Positions 1 through 17,385 of a stretch of 64,000 nt of DNA are shown one piece after another. The notes under the pieces are model-generated. The model was not told the DNA's origin, did no database searches, and worked only from the letters and a program-made list of their open reading frames with translations. Location of the stretch: positions 3,345,241-3,409,240 of the forward strand of contig NZ_JAUSQZ010000001.1 of assembly GCF_030811555.1 (NCBI RefSeq). Reading direction: 5' to 3'. Both the position numbers and the translations under genes were made by a program. Position 1 is the stretch's first letter; the number at the start of each line of letters is the position of its first letter. This DNA is from Kineosporia succinea (GTDB taxonomy: Bacteria; Actinomycetota; Actinomycetes; Actinomycetales; Kineosporiaceae).

Positions 1-539
1 CCGACGACCTGCCGGTGGTGCACGGCGAGGCTCCGCTGCTCACCCAGCTGCTGCAGAACCTGATCGGCAACGCGATCAAGTTCCGGGCCGGGGCGGTGCC
101 GCGGGTGCGTATCACCGCCGTGCGCCAGGGCGACTTCTGGGAGTTCGCCTGCTCCGACAACGGCATCGGCATCGAGCCGGAGTACGCCGAGCGGGTCTTC
201 CTGATCTTCCAGCGGCTGCACGCCAAGGAGGTCTACGGCGGCACCGGCATCGGCCTGGCCATGTGCAAGAAGATCGTCGAGTACCACGGCGGCCGGATCT
301 GGGTCGACGAGTCGCCCGCCAACCCGGGCGCGGTGCGGCCCGATTCCTCGGCGACGACGGACGCGCCGGTCGGGTCCGGGGGCACGGCGGGGGAGGGCGA
401 CGGGCCGGGAACGATCATCCGCTGGACCCTGCCCCTGACCACGGAGCAGAAGGCGGCGGACGCGGTGGGGCCGGCGGAGTCGGCCAGGCCGGCCAAGGCT
501 CTGGGGCCGGGGGACACGGTCGGGGCGGTGGGCCGTTGA
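1..539 (+). CDS. Sensor histidine kinase, C-terminal ATPase part (5' cut by window)
   Basis: The reading frame is open from the first bases, so only the C-terminal part of the kinase is present. It holds a complete HATPase_c domain: an N-box (LIGNAIKFR), a G1 box (DNGIGI) and a G2 box ([19 protein letters not shown]). After this comes a Gly/Ala-rich low-complexity tail of about 75 residues. The N- and G-box wording and the CheY-like partner immediately downstream resemble phytochrome- or PAS-type kinases paired with Rcp1-like regulators. That assignment is inference, because the sensor and dimerisation domains lie outside the window. The stop codon overlaps the probable TTG start of the next gene, which implies translational coupling. 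Confidence 0.9.
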   Translation, partial: DDLPVVHGEAPLLTQLLQNLIGNAIKFRAGAVPRVRITAVRQGDFWEFACSDNGIGIEPEYAERVFLIFQRLHAKEVYGGTGIGLAMCKKIVEYHGGRIWVDESPANPGAVRPDSSATTDAPVGSGGTAGEGDGPGTIIRWTLPLTTEQKAADAVGPAESARPAKALGPGDTVGAVGR

Positions 540-958
540 TCGCGGTGCTGCTGGTCGAGGACGACCCGGGCGACGTGGTGATGACCCGGGAGGCCCTGGA
601 GGACACCGGGGTGACCAGCCGGCTGGACGTGGTCGGCGACGGGGCCCAGGCGCTGGACTTCCTGTACCGGCGCGGCCCGTACGCCGACGCGCTGCCGCCC
701 GACCTGATCCTGCTCGACCTGAACCTGCCGAAGATGCACGGCCAGGAGGTGCTGTCGGCGGTCAAGGCAGACCCGCAGCTGCGGCACATCCCGGTGGTCG
801 TGCTGACCACGTCGGAGGCCGAGGAAGACGTGCTGCGCAGCTACGACGGCCACGCCAACGCCTACGTGACCAAGCCCGTGGACTTCGAGAGCTTCGTCGC
901 CGTGGTGCGGCAGATCGACGACTTCTTCGTGAGCATCGTGAGGCTCCCGCACCACTGA
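536..958 (+). CDS. Single-domain response regulator (CheY/Rcp1-like)
   Basis: This 140-residue receiver domain has no output domain. It shows the acidic pair (VEDD), the phosphoacceptor Asp in [13 protein letters not shown], a Thr in [11 protein letters not shown] and the conserved Lys in YVTKPVD. The best start is the TTG at 536, which shares bases with the TGA of the kinase (TTGA). GTG at 545 is possible, but it would remove part of the first beta strand. Receivers of this wording usually take phosphate from a phytochrome-like or PAS kinase and act through protein contact rather than DNA binding. The target is unknown. The gene ends just before the rplJ promoter. Confidence 0.85.
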   Translation: MIAVLLVEDDPGDVVMTREALEDTGVTSRLDVVGDGAQALDFLYRRGPYADALPPDLILLDLNLPKMHGQEVLSAVKADPQLRHIPVVVLTTSEAEEDVLRSYDGHANAYVTKPVDFESFVAVVRQIDDFFVSIVRLPHH

Positions 959-960
959 TT

Positions 961-989
961 TTGGTTTCTGGGCCCGGAACCCGTACTCT
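961..989 (+). promoter_or_regulatory. Probable rplJ-rplL promoter
   Basis: A -35-like TTGGTT (961-966) and a -10-like TACTCT (984-989) are separated by 17 bases. Transcription would start near 996, exactly where the L10 leader motif begins. Confidence 0.55.
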
Positions 990-995
990 TGACAG

Positions 996-1145
996 AGCCA
1001 AAGATCGCCGGTTGCCGTCCTCACTCAGGATCGGCTGAAGGTCCCGCAATGTGTGGGCGGCCAGCGTAGGTGACCGGTAGAGCTTTGAAATTCCTGCCTC
1101 GGCAAGGTTCTTCAACGCCCCGTGCGCCTGCGCCGGGGCGTTTCG
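996..1145 (+). ncRNA. Ribosomal protein L10 leader RNA
   Basis: The stretch starting AGCCAAAGA and containing GCGTAGGTGACCGG matches the known actinobacterial L10 leader, which binds L10 or the L10-L7/L12 complex for autoregulation. The 3' part forms a 9-bp hairpin, AACGCCCCG (1114-1122) with CGGGGCGTT (1134-1142), followed by T-rich sequence. It could work as the attenuating stem. The family call is from memory of the consensus; the hairpin is read directly from the sequence. Confidence 0.75.
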
Positions 1146-1193
1146 CATTTCTGCGGGCCGTGAGCGCACCGGCAACAGAAGTGAAGGAGTCCC

Positions 1194-1760
1194 ATGGCAC
1201 GGGCAGACAAGGCTGCGACGATCGCAGAACTCACCGAGAAGTTCCGCGGTTCCAACGCCGCGGTCCTGACCGAGTACCGAGGACTGACCGTCTCCCAGCT
1301 CACGCAGCTGCGTAAGAGCATTGCGGAGCACGCGACCTACACGGTCACCAAGAACACGCTGACGAAGCTGGCCGCGCAGAACGCCGGGATCACCGCGTTC
1401 GACGGTGAGCTGGCCGGTCCGAGCGCGGTCGCGTTCGTCACCGGTGACGCGGTCGAGGTGGCCAAGAGCCTGCGTGACTTCTCGAAGGCGAACCCGGCGC
1501 TCGTCGTCAAGGGCGGTTTCCTCGACGGCAACCCGCTCACCGCCGACGAGGTGCGCAAGCTCGCCGACCTGGAGTCCCGCGAGGTCCTGCTGGCCAAGAT
1601 GGCCGGCGCGATGAAGGCGTCCCTCACCAAGGCCGCCGTCCTCTTCCAGGCCCCGCTCTCCAAGACGGTCCGCACCGTCGAGGCCCTGCGCGAGAAGCAG
1701 GCCGCCGGTGCTCCGGCCGCGGCCGAGAGCGAGCCCGCGGCCGAGACCGTGGAGGCCTGA
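1194..1760 (+). CDS. rplJ: 50S ribosomal protein L10
   Basis: This 188-residue protein starts at ATG with GAAGGAG upstream. L10 forms the base of the ribosomal stalk and anchors L7/L12 dimers through its C-terminal helix. The sequence shows the conserved N-terminal region ([19 protein letters not shown]) and the [12 protein letters not shown] segment. The tail is rich in Ala, Glu and Pro, as in other actinobacterial L10 proteins. The gene follows its own L10 leader and precedes rplL by 115 bases, so the pair is probably cotranscribed and autoregulated. rplK and rplA, often nearby, are not in the window; a two-component pair lies upstream instead. Confidence 0.97.
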   Translation: MARADKAATIAELTEKFRGSNAAVLTEYRGLTVSQLTQLRKSIAEHATYTVTKNTLTKLAAQNAGITAFDGELAGPSAVAFVTGDAVEVAKSLRDFSKANPALVVKGGFLDGNPLTADEVRKLADLESREVLLAKMAGAMKASLTKAAVLFQAPLSKTVRTVEALREKQAAGAPAAAESEPAAETVEA

Positions 1761-1875
1761 CCTTCAGGTCAGTCCCGCACCCTCAGAACCATCTGGATCC
1801 TGCGAAGCAGATCCACTTCTCCAGACCTCGTTGCGCAGCATGACTCGCAACGCAGTACCGAAAGGGATAGCCACC

Positions 1876-2259
1876 ATGGCGAAGCTCAGCACCGACGAAC
1901 TGCTCGACGCCTTCAAGGAACTGACCCTGATCGAGCTCTCCGAGTTCGTGAAGGCCTTCGAGGAGACCTTCGACGTCACCGCGGCCGCCCCGGTCGCCGT
2001 GGCCGCTGCGGGTGGCGGCGCCGCCCCGGCCGAGGCCGAGGCCGAGAAGGACGAGTTCGACGTCGTCCTCGAGTCTGCCGGTGACAAGAAGATCCAGGTC
2101 ATCAAGGAGGTCCGTGGCCTCACGAGCCTGGGCCTGAAGGAAGCCAAGGACCTCGTCGACAGCGCCCCGAAGGCTCTGCTCGAGAAGGTCAACAAGGAGA
2201 CGGCCGAGAAGGCCAAGGCGGCCCTCGAGGGCGCCGGCGCCACCGTCACCCTCAAGTGA
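1876..2259 (+). CDS. rplL: 50S ribosomal protein L7/L12
   Basis: This 127-residue stalk protein recruits and stimulates the translational GTPases EF-Tu, EF-G and IF-2. It has the N-terminal dimerisation domain ([21 protein letters not shown]), an Ala/Gly/Pro/Glu hinge at about residues 33-57, and the globular C-terminal domain ([21 protein letters not shown]). The ATG at 1876 has AAAGGGA upstream. A longer in-frame reading exists, but the ATG matches the family N-terminus. A strong terminator follows, closing the rplJ-rplL unit. Confidence 0.97.
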   Translation: MAKLSTDELLDAFKELTLIELSEFVKAFEETFDVTAAAPVAVAAAGGGAAPAEAEAEKDEFDVVLESAGDKKIQVIKEVRGLTSLGLKEAKDLVDSAPKALLEKVNKETAEKAKAALEGAGATVTLK

Positions 2260-2293
2260 TGACCGCCCGGTCCGCCGGGCAGTTCTGACTCAT

Positions 2294-2342
2294 CGGTTCC
2301 CCGTACCGTCCATCCGTGGGCAGTGCGGGGAACCGCTGTTTT
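2294..2342 (+). terminator. Rho-independent terminator after rplL
   Basis: CGGTTCCCCG (2294-2303) pairs perfectly with CGGGGAACCG (2326-2335), followed by CTGTTTT. Confidence 0.85.
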
Positions 2343-2564
2343 GGGGTGATTCACACCGCACTGCCCCGAATCGGTGAGCGGACCGGCTCACCCGGCCGAC
2401 GCGTCCCTCATTCTCGGGGGCCCCTCACCCGGTCGGCCGAACGGCCAGGTAGCAGGCTCGTTATTCTGGTTGATGCCCCGCCCCACGGGTGGCGAGCGGT
2501 GAACGTGACCGGAAGTCGACGCAAAGTCCGCGCACCGGTCGCCGGAATGTCGCGGCGCGTGGGG

Positions 2565-2593
2565 TTGACGCTGATCTGAGGGCTTGTCATGCT
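2565..2593 (+). promoter_or_regulatory. Candidate distal rpoB promoter
   Basis: TTGACG (2565-2570) and CATGCT (2588-2593) are separated by 17 bases, fitting the main actinobacterial sigma consensus. Transcription would start near 2600. Confidence 0.45.
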
Positions 2594-2710
2594 CTTTCTG
2601 CAAGCACCGCCGGAGAGCGTGAAGATGCAGGTGGGACGGTCGTACCCACCCCTGCCACAGGCTCCGCCGGCGTCGTGCCGAGGGTGCCAGCACCGGCTGA
2701 AATTGCCGGG

Positions 2711-2740
2711 TAGACAGTCCTGGCTATTTTCCGGTAGGGT
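2711..2740 (+). promoter_or_regulatory. Candidate proximal rpoB promoter
   Basis: TAGACA (2711-2716) and TAGGGT (2735-2740) are separated by 18 bases. The -10 is a good actinobacterial match. The start would be near 2747, giving a leader of about 85 bases. Confidence 0.45.
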
Positions 2741-2832
2741 GAGCCTTTGCGCTGACCTCTGCCCTCCAAGCGTCCATTCGCGGGGCTAGAGCGCGCGCAC
2801 GTTACGCCCGCAGGCCCGTGGAAGGACCCCTC

Positions 2833-6309
<3,477 letters not shown>

Positions 6310-6317
6310 TAACGGAC

Positions 6318-6356
6318 GAGCCGGCGCGCGCCTCACAAGGGGCGCGCGCCGGGCTC
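6318..6356 (+). other. Strong hairpin between rpoB and rpoC
   Basis: CCGGCGCGCGCC (6321-6332) pairs perfectly with GGCGCGCGCCGG (6341-6352) around an 8-base loop. Three flanking pairs extend it across one bulged G. There is no T-run, so processing, pausing or partial termination fits better than full termination. Confidence 0.7.
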
Positions 6357-6437
6357 CCGACGAGCTGAGAACCCACGACGGGTTCACCAAAGCACGGTCA
6401 GTGAATTAAGCACCATCAGGAGAAAGCAGGCAGCGTC

Positions 6438-10313
<3,876 letters not shown>

Positions 10314-10340
10314 GGTATCTGAACTCATGATGTGTACCGA

Positions 10341-10395
10341 GCGGCTCCGCGTACCGGTTCCTGCAGAGGAACAAAACCGGCACGCGGGGCCGTTT
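10341..10395 (+). terminator. Terminator after rpoC
   Basis: An extended hairpin forms: CGGC, CCGCGT and CCGGTT on the 5' arm pair with AACCGG, ACGCGG and GCCG on the 3' arm (10342-10392), with two weak positions, followed by TTT. A small inner stem, GTTCCT with AGGAAC, closes the loop. Confidence 0.8.
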
Positions 10396-10494
10396 GGATG
10401 CATGAGTGTGGGACGGGTCCGGCGTCCGGCCGGATTCGTCCGTCATCGAAGTGATGAGGCAGGGGAGAAGCCCCTGACCCGTGTGCGGGCCGTT

Positions 10495-10524
10495 TTGACG
10501 CTCGCGCGGGCCACCGGGTAGCCT
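10495..10524 (+). promoter_or_regulatory. Promoter of the rpsL-rpsG-fusA-tuf operon
   Basis: TTGACG (10495-10500) and TAGCCT (10519-10524) are separated by 18 bases, a near-consensus actinobacterial housekeeping promoter. The start would be near 10531. Confidence 0.75.
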
Positions 10525-10530
10525 CACAGT

Positions 10531-10771
10531 TCGTGCCCGAGTTCTCTTGGGCTGCCGCGCGTGCCCTCCTGACGGTCCGGAAGCTGTCAGCGTGCGATAC
10601 GCGAGCGAAGCTCCCCACCCCGCGGGACGTCGCCGGGCGAAATCGCGAAGACCGCGACACGCCCGAGCGCGGGGTACGGCCGCAAGGCTGTGAGCGACGA
10701 TCCGGACACGGCAACACCAGCACCACCCCGTAAGTCAGGTAGCACAAGCGAGCAGAGAGTTCGGAGAATCG
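10531..10771 (+). other. Long 5' leader of the rpsL operon
   Basis: These roughly 240 untranslated bases include the element at 10653-10679 (core GCGACACGCCCGA) that recurs in the rpsJ and rpsM leaders. Its arms at 10663-10668 and 10674-10679 can pair around a 5-base loop, with one A-A mismatch. The 81 bases between the terminator and promoter (10396-10494) hold nothing recognisable. Confidence 0.5.
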
Positions 10772-11146
10772 GTGCCCACGATCCAGCAGCTGGTCCGAAA
10801 GGGCCGGCAGGACAAGGTCAGCAAGACCAAGACCCCTGCTCTCAAGGGCAGCCCTCAGCGCCGCGGCGTGTGCACGCGTGTGTACACGACCACGCCGAAG
10901 AAGCCGAACTCCGCTCTGCGTAAGGTCGCGCGCGTCAAGCTGACCTCCCAGATCGAGGTCACGGCGTACATCCCGGGTGTCGGTCACAACCTGCAGGAGC
11001 ACTCGATCGTGCTCGTGCGTGGTGGTCGTGTGAAGGACCTTCCCGGTGTCCGTTACAAGATCATCCGCGGTTCGCTCGACACCCAGGGCGTGAAGAACCG
11101 TAAGCAGGCTCGCAGCCGTTACGGCGCGAAGAAGGAGAAGAGCTAA
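10772..11146 (+). CDS. rpsL: 30S ribosomal protein S12
   Basis: This 124-residue decoding-centre protein starts at GTG with CGGAGA upstream. K43 ([10 protein letters not shown]) and K88 ([11 protein letters not shown]), where streptomycin-resistance mutations fall, are both wild type. First gene of the str operon; its stop overlaps the rpsG start (TAATG), so the two are translationally coupled. The long leader may carry regulation. Confidence 0.98.
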   Translation: MPTIQQLVRKGRQDKVSKTKTPALKGSPQRRGVCTRVYTTTPKKPNSALRKVARVKLTSQIEVTAYIPGVGHNLQEHSIVLVRGGRVKDLPGVRYKIIRGSLDTQGVKNRKQARSRYGAKKEKS

Positions 11147-11616
11147 TGCCCCGCAAGGGCCCGGCCCCCAAGCGGCCTCTCGTCGTCGACCCGGTTTACG
11201 GTTCCCCGCTGGTCACCCAGCTCGTGAACAAGATCCTGCTCGACGGCAAGAAGTCGACCGCTGAGAAGATCGTCTACGAAGCGCTCGAAGGCTGCCGTGA
11301 CAAGACCGGTAACGACCCGGTCATCACGCTCAAGCGCGCGCTCGACAACGTGAAGCCGACCCTCGAGGTCCGCAGCCGCCGCGTCGGTGGCGCGACCTAC
11401 CAGGTTCCGGTCGAGGTCAAGGCCGGCCGTTCCACCACGCTGGCCCTGCGCTGGCTCGTGGGCTACTCGCGCGCCCGTCGTGAGAAGACCATGACCGACC
11501 GCCTGATGAACGAGATTCTCGACGCCAGCAACGGTCTCGGTGCAGCGGTCAAGCGTCGCGAGGACACCCACAAGATGGCGGAGTCCAACCGCGCGTTCGC
11601 TCACTACCGCTGGTAA
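11146..11616 (+). CDS. rpsG: 30S ribosomal protein S7
   Basis: This 156-residue head-assembly protein of the 30S subunit is of normal length and is recognised by its start (PRKGPAPKR), the [12 protein letters not shown] block and the AFAHYRW end. Its ATG overlaps the rpsL stop. S7 is the autoregulator of the str operon in E. coli; whether that applies here is unknown. The 136-base gap to fusA is rich in hairpins. Confidence 0.98.
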   Translation: MPRKGPAPKRPLVVDPVYGSPLVTQLVNKILLDGKKSTAEKIVYEALEGCRDKTGNDPVITLKRALDNVKPTLEVRSRRVGGATYQVPVEVKAGRSTTLALRWLVGYSRARREKTMTDRLMNEILDASNGLGAAVKRREDTHKMAESNRAFAHYRW

Positions 11617-11639
11617 TTCAGCAGGTAGTCATCTACCCA

Positions 11640-11707
11640 CCACTGCGGCCGCCGCGACCCGGCGGCCACAGTGGCGCCGGGAAAGCCCCGGCAGTACGGC
11701 ACTGCGG
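11640..11707 (+). other. Hairpin cluster between rpsG and fusA
   Basis: CCACTG-c-GGCCGCC (11640-11653) pairs with GGCGGCC-a-CAGTGG (11661-11674). A CCGGG/CCCGG stem follows, then GCAGT/ACTGC (around 11691-11705). None has a T-run. They may limit readthrough or stabilise the fusA-tuf message. Confidence 0.6.
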
Positions 11708-11752
11708 GAAATTCCCCGGCGGAACACAAACCTCATGAGAGAGGCGATCGGC

Positions 11753-13855
11753 GTGGCACAAGACGTGCTGACGGACCTGAACAAGGTTCGCAACATCGGC
11801 ATCATGGCTCACATCGACGCCGGCAAGACCACCACCACTGAGCGGATCCTGTTCTACACCGGGATCAACTACAAGATCGGTGAGGTCCACGACGGCGCGG
11901 CCACGATGGACTGGATGGAGCAGGAGCAGGAGCGGGGTATCACCATCACCTCCGCCGCCACCACCTGCTTCTGGGAAGGCAACCAGATCAACCTGATCGA
12001 CACCCCCGGGCACGTCGACTTCACCGTCGAGGTCGAGCGCAACCTGCGCGTCCTCGACGGCGCGGTTGCCGTGTTCGACGGCAAGGAGGGTGTCGAGCCG
12101 CAGTCCGAGACGGTCTGGCGGCAGGCTGACAAGTACGACGTCCCGCGTATCTGCTTCGTCAACAAGATGGACAAGCTGGGCGCGGACTTCTACTTCACGG
12201 TTCAGACGATCATCGACCGTCTGGGTGCCAAGCCTCTGGTCGTCCAGCTCCCGATCGGTGCTGAGTCGGACTTCACCGGCGTCATCGACCTGATCTACAT
12301 GCGTGCACTCACGTGGCGGGGCGACACCGGCAAGGGCGAGGCGTACGAGATCGAGGAGATCCCGGCCGACCTCCAGGAGAAGGCCGAGGAGTGGCGTCAG
12401 AAGCTCCTCGAGACCGTCGCCGAGTCGGACGAGGCGCTGCTCGAGAAGTTCTTCAGCGGTGAGGAGCTCACGCCCGAGGAGATCAAGGGCGCGATCCGCA
12501 AGCTGACGATCTCGAGCCAGGTCAACCCGATCCTGTGCGGCTCGGCGTTCAAGAACAAGGGCGTCCAGCCCATGCTCGACGCCGTGATCGACTACCTGCC
12601 GACCCCGCTGGACGTCCCCGACGTCGAGGGCCACGCGCCCAACGACGAAGAGGCCGTCATCACGCGTGCGGCCAACAACGAGGCGCCGTTCTCCGCGCTT
12701 GCCTTCAAGATCGCCTCGCACCCGTTCTTCGGGAAGCTCACCTACATCCGGGTCTACTCCGGCAAGGTGGCCAGCGGCGCTCAGCTGGTGAACTCCACCA
12801 AGGGCAAGAAGGAGCGCATCGGGAAGATCTTCCAGATGCACTCCAACAAGGAGAACCCGGTCGAAGAGGCTGCTGCCGGCCACATCTACGCGGTCATCGG
12901 CCTCAAGGACACGACCACGGGCGAGACCCTGTCCGACCCGGCGAACCCCATCGTCCTCGAGTCGATGACGTTCCCGGAGCCGGTCATCTCGGTCGCGATC
13001 GAGCCGAAGACCAAGGGTGACCAGGAGAAGCTGGGCACCGCGATCCAGAAGCTCGCCGAGGAGGACCCGACGTTCCAGGTCCGCCAGGACGAGGAGACGG
13101 GTCAGACGATCATCGCCGGCATGGGCGAGCTCCACCTGGACATCCTGGTGGACCGCATGCGCCGCGAGTTCAAGGTCGAGGCGAACGTCGGTAAGCCGCA
13201 GGTCGCCTACCGCGAGACCATCCGCAAGGCGGTCGTCAAGCTCGACTACACCCACAAGAAGCAGACGGGTGGATCGGGTCAGTACGCCAAGGTGCAGGTG
13301 ACCATCGAGCCGCTGGACACGTCGGAAGGCGTGTTCTACGAGTTCGAGAACAAGGTCACCGGTGGTCGCGTGCCGCGCGAGTACATCCCGAGCGTCGACG
13401 CCGGTATCCAGGACGCCATGCAGTTCGGCATCCTGGCGGGCTACCCGCTCGTGGGCATCAAGGCCATCCTCCTGGACGGTGCGGCGCACGACGTCGACTC
13501 GTCCGAGATGGCGTTCAAGGTCGCCGGCTCGATGGTGCTGAAGGAGGCTGCCCGCAAGGCCAGCCCCGTGCTCCTCGAGCCGATGATGGCCGTCGAGGTC
13601 CGCACGCCCCTGGAGTACATGGGCGATGTGATCGGCGACCTGAACTCCCGCCGTGGCCAGATCCAGGCCATGGAGGACGTCAGCGGTGCCAAGGTCGTCA
13701 AGGCCGCGGTTCCGCTGTCGGAGATGTTCGGTTACGTCGGTGACCTGCGCAGCAAGACGCAGGGGCGCGCCGTCTACACCATGCAGTTCGACTCTTACGC
13801 AGAGGTTCCCAAGAACGTTGCGGAAGAGATCATCAAGAAGGTTCGCGGCGAGTAA
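11753..13855 (+). CDS. fusA: Elongation factor G
   Basis: This 700-residue translocase GTPase is chosen to start at the GTG at 11753: GAGAGG lies eight bases upstream and the N-terminus ([21 protein letters not shown]) fits actinobacterial EF-G. An in-frame ATG at 11735 overlaps that ribosome site. The P-loop AHIDAGKT spans residues 19-26. The switch region [13 protein letters not shown] and NKMD are intact, followed by domains II to V ([11 protein letters not shown], domain V EPMMAVEV). It lies between rpsG and tuf. Confidence 0.98.
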   Translation: MAQDVLTDLNKVRNIGIMAHIDAGKTTTTERILFYTGINYKIGEVHDGAATMDWMEQEQERGITITSAATTCFWEGNQINLIDTPGHVDFTVEVERNLRVLDGAVAVFDGKEGVEPQSETVWRQADKYDVPRICFVNKMDKLGADFYFTVQTIIDRLGAKPLVVQLPIGAESDFTGVIDLIYMRALTWRGDTGKGEAYEIEEIPADLQEKAEEWRQKLLETVAESDEALLEKFFSGEELTPEEIKGAIRKLTISSQVNPILCGSAFKNKGVQPMLDAVIDYLPTPLDVPDVEGHAPNDEEAVITRAANNEAPFSALAFKIASHPFFGKLTYIRVYSGKVASGAQLVNSTKGKKERIGKIFQMHSNKENPVEEAAAGHIYAVIGLKDTTTGETLSDPANPIVLESMTFPEPVISVAIEPKTKGDQEKLGTAIQKLAEEDPTFQVRQDEETGQTIIAGMGELHLDILVDRMRREFKVEANVGKPQVAYRETIRKAVVKLDYTHKKQTGGSGQYAKVQVTIEPLDTSEGVFYEFENKVTGGRVPREYIPSVDAGIQDAMQFGILAGYPLVGIKAILLDGAAHDVDSSEMAFKVAGSMVLKEAARKASPVLLEPMMAVEVRTPLEYMGDVIGDLNSRRGQIQAMEDVSGAKVVKAAVPLSEMFGYVGDLRSKTQGRAVYTMQFDSYAEVPKNVAEEIIKKVRGE

Positions 13856-13918
13856 TCGCGCCACCAGCATTCCCGTCGAACCAAGAACAGATAACAACCC
13901 GTCCGACAGGAGGACCCC

Positions 13919-15115
<1,197 letters not shown>

Positions 15116-15123
15116 CACCACCG

Positions 15124-15160
15124 CGGCGGCGGCAGCCCTCAGGCTGTCGCCGCCGTTGTG
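15124..15160 (+). terminator. Terminator after tuf
   Basis: A 14-bp stem (15124-15137 with 15142-15155, one G-T pair) around a CTCA loop is followed by TTGTG. The T-run is weak. Confidence 0.7.
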
Positions 15161-15308
15161 CGTCCGGACCCGTAACGCCGTCTGTGCCGTAGTGCCGGGC
15201 GTCTCCTGCCAACTCCATCCACCCGAACTCGCATTTCGCGAAAGCGGGGGAGTGGCAGGGGAACACGGGTCCGGGCGCACTCCGGATCGTTCACCGCCGC
15301 GACCACGA

Positions 15309-15339
15309 TTGGTCAACGGCGGGCAGGGTCTGGCACACT
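15309..15339 (+). promoter_or_regulatory. Candidate rpsJ (S10 operon) promoter
   Basis: TTGGTC (15309-15314) and CACACT (15334-15339) are 19 bases apart, with transcription starting near 15346. The spacing is slightly long, but this is the only good candidate in the 590-base gap. Bases 15161-15308 hold nothing recognisable. Confidence 0.4.
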
Positions 15340-15345
15340 GGACAG

Positions 15346-15705
15346 GTTGCTCGCGCACCGTCGAGTCCGCTGCGCCCTTCACGGGGCCCGGATTGACCGG
15401 CACCGGGCAGTCACGACTGCAACATCGGCCCAGCCCCTGGTCCTCGTCGAAGACGTCGGACGATTCTGGGCCACGAACGCGACACGCCCGACCTCGGGGG
15501 TCGGTGTTCGCCAGCCCGACCGAAGTAGGGGTGTCAGCGTCGGATGAAGACGTGAAACACCAGTAAGGCCAGAAGTTGCACAGCATTCCTCGTTGAATGC
15601 GAGGCCCGGGACGCGGAAGCGGCCCGGGTGGACCACAGACAGTGCCGAAGGCAGTAATCGGGCCCCAACGCCTGTCGACCAAGCGAAAGAGAGCGCAGAG
15701 ACGCC
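15346..15705 (+). other. Structured 5' leader of the S10 operon
   Basis: This leader of about 360 bases has no convincing gene. It contains the shared element at 15478-15504, where CCGACC (15488-15493) pairs perfectly with GGTCGG (15499-15504). Further on are two overlapping alternative stems: GCATTC/GAATGC (15583-15588 and 15595-15600) and CCTCG/CGAGG (15588-15592 and 15600-15604). A CCCGGG stem with inner CGC/GCG and a GGAA tetraloop spans 15605-15628. Confidence 0.5.
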
Positions 15706-16014
15706 ATGGCGGGACAGAAGATCCGCATCCGGCTGAAGGCCTACGACCACGAGGTCATCGACAGCTCGGCGCGCAAGATCGTCGACACGGTCGTTCGGAC
15801 GGGTGCGACGGTCGCGGGGCCGGTGCCACTGCCGACGGAGAAGAACGTGTTCTGCGTCATCCGTTCGCCGCACAAGTACAAGGACAGCCGCGAGCACTTC
15901 GAGATGCGCACGCACAAGCGGTTGATCGACATCATCAACCCGACGCCGAAGACGGTGGACTCGCTGATGCGGCTTGACCTGCCCGCCGGCGTGGACATCG
16001 AGATCAAGCTCTAG
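15706..16014 (+). CDS. rpsJ: 30S ribosomal protein S10
   Basis: This 102-residue protein of the 30S head is also NusE, which pairs with NusB in antitermination. It has the normal length and typical blocks: [30 protein letters not shown] and [16 protein letters not shown]. The ATG has GAGAG-type sequence upstream. First gene of the S10-spc cluster; rplC starts 14 bases after its stop. Confidence 0.98.
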   Translation: MAGQKIRIRLKAYDHEVIDSSARKIVDTVVRTGATVAGPVPLPTEKNVFCVIRSPHKYKDSREHFEMRTHKRLIDIINPTPKTVDSLMRLDLPAGVDIEIKL

Positions 16015-16028
16015 AAGGACCTCATCTG

Positions 16029-16700
16029 ATGACTCTCAAGACGATCAGCAAGCCGACGGTGCGAGCCGTCAAGGGCTTGCTCGGTGAAAAGCTCGGGATG
16101 ACCCAGGTCTGGGACGCGAACAACCGTCTCGTCCCGGTCACCGTCATCCAGGTGGGTCCGTGCGTCGTCACGCAGGTGCGTAACGCGGAAGGTGACGGCT
16201 ACCCGGGCGTTCAGATCGCGTACGGCGCGATCGACCCCCGCAAGGTCACCAAGCCGCTGGCCGGTCACTTCGAGAAGGCCGGCGTCACGCCGCGCCGTCA
16301 CGTGATCGAGCTGCGCACGGCGGACGCGACCGAGTACAGCCTGGGCCAGGAGCTCACGGTGGACACGTTCGAGGCCGGCCAGACGGTCGACGTCTCGGGC
16401 ACCACCAAGGGCAAGGGCTGGGCCGGTGGCATGAAGCGTCACGGGTTCAAGGGCCTCGGCGCCTCGCACGGTACGCAGCGCAAGCACCGTTCCCCGGGTT
16501 CCATCGGCGGCTGCGCCACTCCGGGTCGTGTCTTCAAGGGCACGCGGATGGCCGGTCGCATGGGTGGCGAACGTCAGACCACGCAGAACCTCAGCGTGTA
16601 CGCCGTCGACGCCGAGCGCGGTCTGCTCCTGATCAAGGGTGCCGTTCCGGGGCCGCGCGGCGGCATCGTCCTGGTCCGCACCGCGGCGAAGAAGGGCTGA
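16029..16700 (+). CDS. rplC: 50S ribosomal protein L3
   Basis: This 223-residue early assembly protein reaches the peptidyl transferase centre. Conserved blocks are [14 protein letters not shown], the [13 protein letters not shown] loop, and [18 protein letters not shown]. It starts 14 bases after rpsJ and ends 4 bases before the rplD ATG, so the genes are tightly linked. Confidence 0.98.
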   Translation: MTLKTISKPTVRAVKGLLGEKLGMTQVWDANNRLVPVTVIQVGPCVVTQVRNAEGDGYPGVQIAYGAIDPRKVTKPLAGHFEKAGVTPRRHVIELRTADATEYSLGQELTVDTFEAGQTVDVSGTTKGKGWAGGMKRHGFKGLGASHGTQRKHRSPGSIGGCATPGRVFKGTRMAGRMGGERQTTQNLSVYAVDAERGLLLIKGAVPGPRGGIVLVRTAAKKG

Positions 16701-16704
16701 AACG

Positions 16705-17385
16705 ATGGCCACCGAAACCACCACCAAGCTGAGCCTGGACGTCATCGACGGCGCGGGTGAGAAGGTCGGCTCCGTCGACCTCCCCGCCGAGATCTTCGAC
16801 GTCCAGACCAACGTGCCGCTGATCCACCAGGTCGTCGTGGCCCAGCTGGCCGCGGCCCGCCAGGGCACGCACGACACGAAGACCCGCGGCGAGGTTCGCG
16901 GTGGCGGTAAGAAGCCTTACCGCCAGAAGGGCACCGGCCGCGCCCGTCAGGGTTCGACCCGCGCCCCGCAGTTCGCCGGCGGTGGCGTTGTCCACGGCCC
17001 GACGCCGCGGGACTACGCCCAGCGCACCCCGAAGAAGATGATCGCCGCCGCGCTGCGGGGATCCCTCTCGGACCGCACCCGTCACGGGCGCATCCACGTG
17101 CTCTCCGAGCTGGTCAAGGGCGACGCTCCGTCGACCAAGTCCGCCTCGAAGGCGCTGAAGGGCCTGACCGAGCGGGAGAACCTGCTCGTCGTCGTCACCC
17201 GCACCGACGAGGTCGGCAAGCGCAGCCTGTCCAACCTGGACGGCGTGCACGTGCTGCCCTTCGACCAGCTGAACGCCTACGACGTGCTCGTCGCCGACGC
17301 GGTGGTGTTCACCAAGGCCGCGCTGGACTCGTTCCTCGAGAGCCCGGTCGTCACCAAGGTCACCGCCAAGGAGGCTGCCAAGTGA
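16705..17385 (+). CDS. rplD: 50S ribosomal protein L4
   Basis: This 226-residue exit-tunnel protein starts at the ATG at 16705, four bases after the rplC stop. The basic loop [20 protein letters not shown] and the segment [15 protein letters not shown] are typical. L4 represses the S10 operon in gammaproteobacteria; no such mechanism is established for this lineage, but the long rpsJ leader makes it worth asking. Its stop overlaps the GTG of rplW. Confidence 0.97.
   Translation: MATETTTKLSLDVIDGAGEKVGSVDLPAEIFDVQTNVPLIHQVVVAQLAAARQGTHDTKTRGEVRGGGKKPYRQKGTGRARQGSTRAPQFAGGGVVHGPTPRDYAQRTPKKMIAAALRGSLSDRTRHGRIHVLSELVKGDAPSTKSASKALKGLTERENLLVVVTRTDEVGKRSLSNLDGVHVLPFDQLNAYDVLVADAVVFTKAALDSFLESPVVTKVTAKEAAK

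Larger units (their letters stand above)
2343..2832 (+). other. Intergenic region and leader upstream of rpoB
   Basis: No convincing gene is seen in these 490 bases. Short open frames here lack family resemblance and good ribosome sites. The region holds two promoter candidates and, if the upstream one is used, a leader of more than 200 bases before the rpoB start. Confidence 0.6.

Noticed and set aside
2818-2832. GTG at 2818 as the rpoB start.
   Set aside because: It overlaps the ribosome site serving TTG 2833, and the family N-terminus begins at the TTG.
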